This document shows positions 23,614 through 27,998 of a stretch of DNA of 27,998 nucleotides, piece by piece; within the stretch, counting starts at the first letter, position 1; every line of letters starts with the position of its first letter. The notes under the pieces were generated by a model. The model did no database searches and was not told where the DNA came from. It worked only from the letters and a program-made list of their open reading frames with translations. Source of the stretch: CAZGRP01 sp964527995 (GTDB taxonomy: Bacteria; Zhuqueibacterota; Zhuqueibacteria; Oceanimicrobiales; CAZGRP01). Location of the stretch: the NCBI GenBank assembly GCA_964527995.1, contig CAZGRP010000056.1, positions 1 to 27,998 on the forward strand, in the 5' to 3' direction. Both the position numbers and the translations under genes were made by a program.

Positions 23614-24798
23614 ATGCCTCGAGCTGTTTTTCTAGCTGCCCCAGTGCGTACGCCGATTGGTAAGTTCGGCGGTGCACTGGCATCCCGTAGCGCCGTTGAA
23701 CTGGGGGAGGTGGTGGCGCGAGAATGCCTGCGTCGTGCAGGCGTCGACCCCGGCCACATCGACGAGGTGATCTTCGGCAACGGCCGCCAGGCAGGCGTCG
23801 GCCCGAATCCGGCCCGCCAGGTGGGCTACCGTGCGGGCTGTCCGGAGACTGTGCCGGCGTTCACCGTGAACAAAGCGTGCGGCTCCAGCCTGAAAACCAT
23901 CCTGCTCGCGGCCCAATCCATCGCTCTCGAGCGGGCGGAGGTCGTGCTGACCGGCGGCATGGAGAGCATGAGTAACATGCCGTACTTCTTGACGGGTGCA
24001 CGTTGGGGTTATCGTCTCGGGCATGAACAGTTGGTCGATGGCATGTACCGAGACGGATTTCTGTGCCCATTGTGCGGCCAGGTGATGGGCGAGACGGCCG
24101 AGAACCTGGCCGAGATGTACGGCATCTCGCGGCGCCAGCAAGACGAATATGCCGCCAACACTCAGCAGCGCTGCGAAGCGGCGCGGCGCCAGGGGAAATT
24201 CCAGGATGAACTGACACCCGTGGAGTGGACGGACTCGAAGGGCAGGGTGCAGCGGGTCGAGATGGACGAGCACCCGCGGGACGGCGTCACCGTCGAGTCT
24301 CTGGCACGGCTGAAGCCCGTGTTCAAGGAAAACGGCACCGTGCACGCCGGCAACTCATCTGGCATCGTTGACGGCGCTGCCGCCGTCCTTGTCGTCAGCG
24401 AGAGCGCTGCCGTGAATCTCCAGCCCGGCCCGATGGCCCGGATCGTCGACTATGCTGTCGCTGGCGTGAAGCCAGAGATCATGGGCATTGCGCCGGTGCC
24501 GGCGGTACGCAAGCTGCTGGAAAAGAACCGGCTGTCGCTGAAGGACATCGATCTGATCGAGTTGAATGAAGCGTTCGCTGTGCAGGTGTTGGCCTGCCAC
24601 CGCGACCTGCAGTTCGACCTGGAGCGTCTCAACGTCAACGGCGGAGCCATCGCTCTCGGCCACCCGATCGGTGCGACCGGCGCCCGGATCACCGTCACCT
24701 TGATGCACGAAATGCACAGACGCCAGGTTCACTACGGCCTGGCGACGCTGTGCATCAGTGGCGGGCAGGGGTTGGCGCTGCTGCTGGAGCGGGTTTGA
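23614..24798 (+). CDS. Acetyl-CoA acetyltransferase/3-ketoacyl-CoA thiolase
   Basis: This 394-residue thiolase carries the nucleophile Cys89 in N-K-A-C-G-S-S, the N-E-A-F-A block, His350 in A-L-G-H-P-I-G, and Cys380 in L-C-I-S-G-G-Q-G. It should cleave 3-ketoacyl-CoA to acetyl-CoA and a shortened acyl-CoA, or run in reverse to make acetoacetyl-CoA. AAGGAA precedes ATG 23614. It is adjacent to the hydratase and two other acyl-CoA genes. A 3-hydroxyacyl-CoA dehydrogenase, needed for a full cycle, is not in the window. The degradative (FadA/PcaF-type) versus biosynthetic (PhaA-type) role is open. Confidence 0.93.
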   Translation: MPRAVFLAAPVRTPIGKFGGALASRSAVELGEVVARECLRRAGVDPGHIDEVIFGNGRQAGVGPNPARQVGYRAGCPETVPAFTVNKACGSSLKTILLAAQSIALERAEVVLTGGMESMSNMPYFLTGARWGYRLGHEQLVDGMYRDGFLCPLCGQVMGETAENLAEMYGISRRQQDEYAANTQQRCEAARRQGKFQDELTPVEWTDSKGRVQRVEMDEHPRDGVTVESLARLKPVFKENGTVHAGNSSGIVDGAAAVLVVSESAAVNLQPGPMARIVDYAVAGVKPEIMGIAPVPAVRKLLEKNRLSLKDIDLIELNEAFAVQVLACHRDLQFDLERLNVNGGAIALGHPIGATGARITVTLMHEMHRRQVHYGLATLCISGGQGLALLLERV

Positions 24799-24963
24799 GA
24801 CGGCCAGGGTGCCGGAAGAGTAGCGGATGTTCTTGAGGTACCAGGCGAGATTTTGTCGGTGTTTATTTCATCTGTCAACAATACCCGCTCTGTTCGTCGA
24901 TAGAAGCTGGGAGGTTGTCAAATCCTCTTTCGTTCTTGAAGCGAAGCGTCTCATGGATCAGCT

Positions 24964-25755
24964 ATGAGCTACCAGTTCATCACAATCCAGGTGACCGATC
25001 GGGTTGGCACGCTTATCCTGCAGCGTCCCGACCGCCTCAACGCTTTCAACGGCGACATGGCGCACGAGATGGTCCAGGGGATGAGGGAGCTGCTCGCCGA
25101 CCGCTCTCTGCGGGTCGTCGTCATCACCGGTGCAGGCAGAGGTTTCTGTGCCGGTGCCGACATTGACTACTTGCGCGAAATTCTCGAAGCGCAGGACGAA
25201 GTGCGCGGCCGGCAACTCGTCGAGGCGGGACGAGACTTGGTGAACTTGATCCGCCGGGCGCGTATCCCGGTGATTGCCTCGGTGAACGGCCCGGCCGCGG
25301 GCGCCGGCGCGAACCTGGCCCTGGCCTGCGACCTGCGCATTGCCTCGGATCGTGCCAGCTTCGGGCAGACCTTCGTGCGCGTCGGGCTGCACCCCGATTG
25401 GGGCGGCCTCTACTTCCTGCCTCTCCTGGTGGGCCGGGCCAAGGCAGCCGAGCTGATGATGACGGGGAAGATGATCGATGCCGAAGAGGCCTTGCGCATC
25501 GGGCTGGTGAACCAGGTGGTGCTGCACCATGATCTGGAGAAGGAAACCCAGGCCCTGGCGCAGCAGCTCGCCGGCGGCCCGCCGCACGCCATCGCCCGCA
25601 TCAAGCGTGGCTTACAGGTGGAGGACGAGGAGGCCATCGCTCACCTGCTTGACTACGAAATCGAGGTGCAACTGGAGTGTTTCCGATCCAAAGACGCCGC
25701 TGAGGGAATGAAGGCCTTCCTGGAGCAGCGTCCGCCGAAGTTTACTGGCCAGTGA
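24964..25755 (+). CDS. Crotonase-family protein lacking hydratase glutamates
   Basis: This 263-residue crotonase-fold protein keeps the oxyanion-hole segment F-C-A-G-A-D-I (61-67) but aligns Asn117 and Phe137 to the two glutamates of enoyl-CoA hydratases (Glu113 and Glu134 in the hydratase at 22759). Asp145 in L-H-P-D-W-G-G is instead present; that position is used catalytically in isomerases such as PaaG and in some other crotonase enzymes. It is therefore more likely an enoyl-CoA or epoxy-CoA isomerase, or another acyl-CoA enzyme, than a hydratase. The ribosome binding site is weak, so the start is moderate. It lies between the thiolase and an acyl-CoA dehydrogenase. Confidence 0.85.
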   Translation: MSYQFITIQVTDRVGTLILQRPDRLNAFNGDMAHEMVQGMRELLADRSLRVVVITGAGRGFCAGADIDYLREILEAQDEVRGRQLVEAGRDLVNLIRRARIPVIASVNGPAAGAGANLALACDLRIASDRASFGQTFVRVGLHPDWGGLYFLPLLVGRAKAAELMMTGKMIDAEEALRIGLVNQVVLHHDLEKETQALAQQLAGGPPHAIARIKRGLQVEDEEAIAHLLDYEIEVQLECFRSKDAAEGMKAFLEQRPPKFTGQ

Positions 25756-25851
25756 TGGAGGCATTCTCAGGAAACGCTCGGTTCGGCGGCCCCATCTGCC
25801 CCGATGGCCTTACCTCGGTGGTGATTCTTCCCGCCGAGTCATTCCGTCCAT

Positions 25852-25890
25852 GGCCGGACCTTCGGCCCGTCGACGGCCGGGCCTTCGGCC
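25852..25890. repeat. Tandem GGCC-palindrome repeat
   Basis: Two 16-base copies, GGCCGGACCTTCGGCC (25852-25867) and GGCCGGGCCTTCGGCC (25875-25890), differ at one base and are separated by CGTCGAC. Each is nearly self-complementary, so the RNA could form two small hairpins or a joint one. It lies in the 265-base gap before the acyl-CoA dehydrogenase. Confidence 0.6.
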
Positions 25891-26020
25891 TGAAGGAGTC
25901 CAGGGGTGGGGCGGAGTTGGGGAGACGACGGCAGGATCTCTGGGTCTGTTTTGGTTTATGGAAGAGACCCAGATTCACGCCTATATGCGTTCACACCCGG
26001 CCCTGATGGAGAGATGACTT

Positions 26021-27169
26021 ATGATCGACTTCAGCCTGTCGGATGAACAGAGGCAGTTACGCGATCTTGCGCGGGAGTTTTCCCGCAACGAAATCGTCCC
26101 GGTGGCGCAGGAGTATGACCAGACCGAAGAGTTCCCGGAAGAGGTCTGCCGCAAGGCGTGGGAACTCGGGTTGATGAACACCCACATTCCGGTGGAGTAC
26201 GGTGGCCCGGGTCTGGGTGTGCTCGAAGGCTGCCTCATCTCCGAGGAGATCGGCGCCGGATGCACCGGCATCGGCACCACCATGGAGGGCAATACACTGG
26301 CCGAGGCACCCGTGATCGTCGCTGGAAATGAGGACCAGAAGAAGCGCTTTCTCACGCCGATGGTCGAGGAATTCTCCTTTTGTGCCTATGCCGTCACTGA
26401 ACCGGACGCCGGCAGCGACGTCGCGGCGATCAAGACCCGGGCGCGAAAGGTCGGTAACGACTACGTGCTCAACGGCCAGAAGATGTGGATCACCAATGCT
26501 GCCCATGCCAGATGGTTCTTTGTTTTGGCCTACACCGACCCCGAAAAGGGGTACAAGGGAATGAGCGGCTTTCTGGTGCCCGCCGACACCGAGGGAGTCA
26601 TTATCGGCAAGAAGGAGCACAAGCTGGGACAGCGCTGCTCCGACACTCGCGGGATCACGTTTGAAGACGTGAGGGTGCCCGCCGCCAATCGGCTCGGCGA
26701 GGAGGGTCAGGGGTGGTTCGCTGCCATGGCCGCCTTCGACCACTCGCGGCCGGTTGTCGCCGCGGCAGCAGTCGGTCTGGCACGCTCGGCGATGGAACAC
26801 GCCATCGACTACGCCCGCGAGCGCAAGGCCTTCGGAGTGCCGATTGCGAAGCACGAGGGCGTCAGCTTCATGATCGCCGATATGGCCAAAGAGATCGAAG
26901 CGGCCCGGCTGCTGGTGTGGCAGTCGGCGTGGACCATTGACCAAGGGCGACGCAACACCCTGCAGGCCGCCTATGCCAAGTGCTTCGCCGCCGACACCGC
27001 CATGCGGGTGGCCACCGATGCGGTGCAGGTCTTTGGCGGCTACGGCTACTCGCGCGAGTACCCGGTCGAAAAGTTGATGCGCGACGCGAAGATCTTCCAG
27101 ATCTACGAGGGCACGAGCCAGATCCAGAGGTTGATTATTGCCAAGGAGATCTTTGAGCGGCGGAGGTAG
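26021..27169 (+). CDS. Acyl-CoA dehydrogenase
   Basis: This 382-residue flavoenzyme is of the short/medium-chain acyl-CoA dehydrogenase type. It oxidises acyl-CoA to trans-2-enoyl-CoA and passes electrons to electron-transfer flavoprotein. The family signatures are clear: A-Y-A-V-T-E-P-D-A-G-S-D and W-I-T-N-A at the flavin site, and the C-terminal Q-I-Y-E-G-T-S-Q-I-Q-R with catalytic base Glu363. The N-terminal helix starts F-S-L-S-D-E-Q. GGAGAG eight bases before ATG 26021 supports the start. No etfAB genes are in the window. It is separated from the preceding crotonase gene by a repeat-bearing gap, so it may have its own transcript. Confidence 0.95.
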   Translation: MIDFSLSDEQRQLRDLAREFSRNEIVPVAQEYDQTEEFPEEVCRKAWELGLMNTHIPVEYGGPGLGVLEGCLISEEIGAGCTGIGTTMEGNTLAEAPVIVAGNEDQKKRFLTPMVEEFSFCAYAVTEPDAGSDVAAIKTRARKVGNDYVLNGQKMWITNAAHARWFFVLAYTDPEKGYKGMSGFLVPADTEGVIIGKKEHKLGQRCSDTRGITFEDVRVPAANRLGEEGQGWFAAMAAFDHSRPVVAAAAVGLARSAMEHAIDYARERKAFGVPIAKHEGVSFMIADMAKEIEAARLLVWQSAWTIDQGRRNTLQAAYAKCFAADTAMRVATDAVQVFGGYGYSREYPVEKLMRDAKIFQIYEGTSQIQRLIIAKEIFERRR

Positions 27170-27192
27170 GGGGGTGCGAAGTTAATCCGCTT

Positions 27193-27244
27193 CATCCGCT
27201 GAATCCGTGTACAGAAAACTTCGGGTAAGTGGATTGAGCGGATG
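27193..27244. repeat. Inverted repeat with CATCCGCT words
   Basis: CATCCGCTGAATCC (27193-27206) pairs with GGATTGAGCGGATG (27231-27244) with one mismatch and a 24-base loop. An extra ATCCGCT copy lies just upstream at about 27185. It fills the gap between the acyl-CoA dehydrogenase and the [2Fe-2S] subunit gene and could act as an RNA hairpin; no T-run follows. Confidence 0.6.
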
Positions 27245-27286
27245 ATAATCTGTTGAGCATTCGCGAGAGACCACCAGGTGGCTACC

Positions 27287-27763
27287 ATGAAACGCGTCCT
27301 CGTTGACCTGAATGTCAACGGTTCCCAATATTCCGTCGCCGTTCGGGAGTACGACGTTCTCCTGGACGTGCTACGGGAGAACCTGAACCTGACGGGCACC
27401 AAGCGCGGCTGCGACATGGGCACCTGTGGCTGCTGCACCGTCCTCATCGACGGCCGGCCGCGGCTGTCGTGCCTGACGCTGGCGTTGGAGTGCGCCGGGA
27501 AGCAGATCGTGACGGTCGAGGGACTGCGCTGGCCGGGGGTGCATCCCATCCAGCGTGCCTTTGCCGAGTCGGGCGGCAGCCAGTGCGGCTTCTGCACCCC
27601 CGGCTTCATCATGACGGCCAAGGCGTTTCTCGACGAGAACCCCAACCCGTCTCGCGAAGAGATCAAAGAGGCGATCTCCGGCAATATGTGCCGCTGCACC
27701 GGCTACATCAAGATTGTGGATGCGATTGAGCGGGTGGCAAAGGAGCGGGCAGCCGCGCAGTAA
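27287..27763 (+). CDS. [2Fe-2S] subunit of xanthine dehydrogenase-family hydroxylase
   Basis: This 158-residue protein is the small subunit of the molybdenum hydroxylase family (CoxS, NdhS, XdhC-type two-cluster ferredoxin). The plant-type cluster is held by Cys42, Cys47, Cys50 and Cys62 (G-C-D-M-G-T-C-G-C-C). The second, family-specific cluster is held by Cys100, Cys103, Cys135 and Cys137 (C-G-F-C-T-P-G and C-R-C-T-G-Y). It moves electrons from the molybdenum site to flavin. I prefer ATG 27287, with AGGTGG at 27276-27281, over GTG 27278, which would lie inside that site. The large subunit begins 120 bases later. The substrate (CO, purine, aldehyde or aromatic) is set by the other subunits. 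Confidence 0.93.
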   Translation: MKRVLVDLNVNGSQYSVAVREYDVLLDVLRENLNLTGTKRGCDMGTCGCCTVLIDGRPRLSCLTLALECAGKQIVTVEGLRWPGVHPIQRAFAESGGSQCGFCTPGFIMTAKAFLDENPNPSREEIKEAISGNMCRCTGYIKIVDAIERVAKERAAAQ

Positions 27764-27855
27764 CCGCCAAGGCTGCGAGCAGGACGCAGAGCACGCGGAT
27801 CGTATGGTCAACCTTTGCGCGCTTCGCGCCTCCTCTGGGTCCTCTGCGGTTCAAC
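27764..27855. repeat. Imperfect inverted repeat with AACCGC/GCGGTT ends
   Basis: The left arm starts at the stop codon (AACCGCC from 27762) and includes GGACGCAGAG at 27782-27791; the right arm ends CCTCTGCGGTT at 27841-27851. The reverse complement of the right arm reads AACCGCAGAGGACCCAGAGG, which aligns with the left arm around its ends and its GGAC-CAGAG words. It separates the two hydroxylase subunit genes. Confidence 0.45.
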
Positions 27856-27883
27856 AGAATAGTCAATTCTCGGAGTCCTGATC

Positions 27884-27998
27884 ATGAAGTCCAGGAAGAA
27901 TGGCTCAGGGATCGTCGGGGCTCGCATCCCGTTGGTCGACAGCCTCAAGAAGACCACGGGCGAGGGCGTCTACACCGACGACATCAAGCTACCGGGCA
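27884..27998 (+). CDS. Large subunit of xanthine dehydrogenase-family hydroxylase (5' end only)
   Basis: Only the first 38 codons are inside the window. The peptide has the usual N-terminus of the molybdopterin-binding subunit: a G-x-R-I-P-L-V-D-S-L-K-K-T-T-G stretch then V-Y-T-D-D-I-K-L-P-G, matching the R-x-D-x-x-x-K-v-T-G-x-a-x-Y-x-x-D pattern. GGAG at 27872-27875 lies eight bases before ATG 27884. With the preceding two-cluster ferredoxin subunit it forms part of a CO dehydrogenase/xanthine dehydrogenase-like complex; the active-site residues that would name the substrate are past the window's end. Confidence 0.8.
   Translation, partial: MKSRKNGSGIVGARIPLVDSLKKTTGEGVYTDDIKLPG

Overview
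The window is bacterial DNA of roughly 60% G+C. It carries consensus-like sigma70 promoters (TTGACA or TTGACT, 17-base spacers), AGGAGG-type ribosome binding sites, a lipobox protein and one tRNA. The gene mix suits a free-living environmental heterotroph. Several gaps hold intergenic repeat words that I associate with Acidobacteriota and neighbouring candidate phyla. That taxonomic guess is weak; no gene here fixes the phylum.

Layout. (1) 1-4018: a short plus-strand cassette of a Sec-exported LprI/DUF1311-type protein, a peptidoglycan-binding protein with a pesticin/T4-lysozyme-like domain and no signal peptide, a membrane protein with a HYDIN-like outer domain and a helix-hairpin-helix tail, and an unrecognised 209-residue protein. 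(2) 4206-9536, minus strand: a large heparinase II/III-like lipoprotein, a calcineurin-like phosphoesterase, then (after a 374-base repeat-bearing gap with its own promoter) a thioredoxin-fold protein and an aldo/keto reductase. A sodium:solute symporter (9942-11915) diverges from the lipoprotein, suggesting polysaccharide breakdown coupled to uptake. (3) 11950-12275: an orphan promoter and tRNA-Leu(UAA). (4) 12510-14811: a class V aminotransferase and an inositol-monophosphatase-family protein. (5) 14819-22487: an iron-sulfur assembly operon in the order Rrf2/IscR-like regulator, SufA, SufB, SufC, SufD, SufU, bacilliredoxin, SufS and a PerR-type Fur protein. Its promoter is interlocked with the preceding terminator and followed by an IscR-like palindrome. 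(6) 22759-27169: acyl-CoA degradation genes (enoyl-CoA hydratase, thiolase, a second crotonase without the usual glutamates, acyl-CoA dehydrogenase). (7) 27287 to the end: small [2Fe-2S] subunit and the start of the large subunit of a xanthine dehydrogenase/CO dehydrogenase-type molybdenum hydroxylase.

The most interesting parts are the lysozyme/LprI cassette, which could be an effector-immunity pair; the suf operon, which combines iron-sulfur sensing, thiol repair and peroxide sensing; and the family of intergenic inverted-word elements. Most remaining genes are ordinary metabolic genes. I saw no CRISPR array, transposase, integrase or rRNA.
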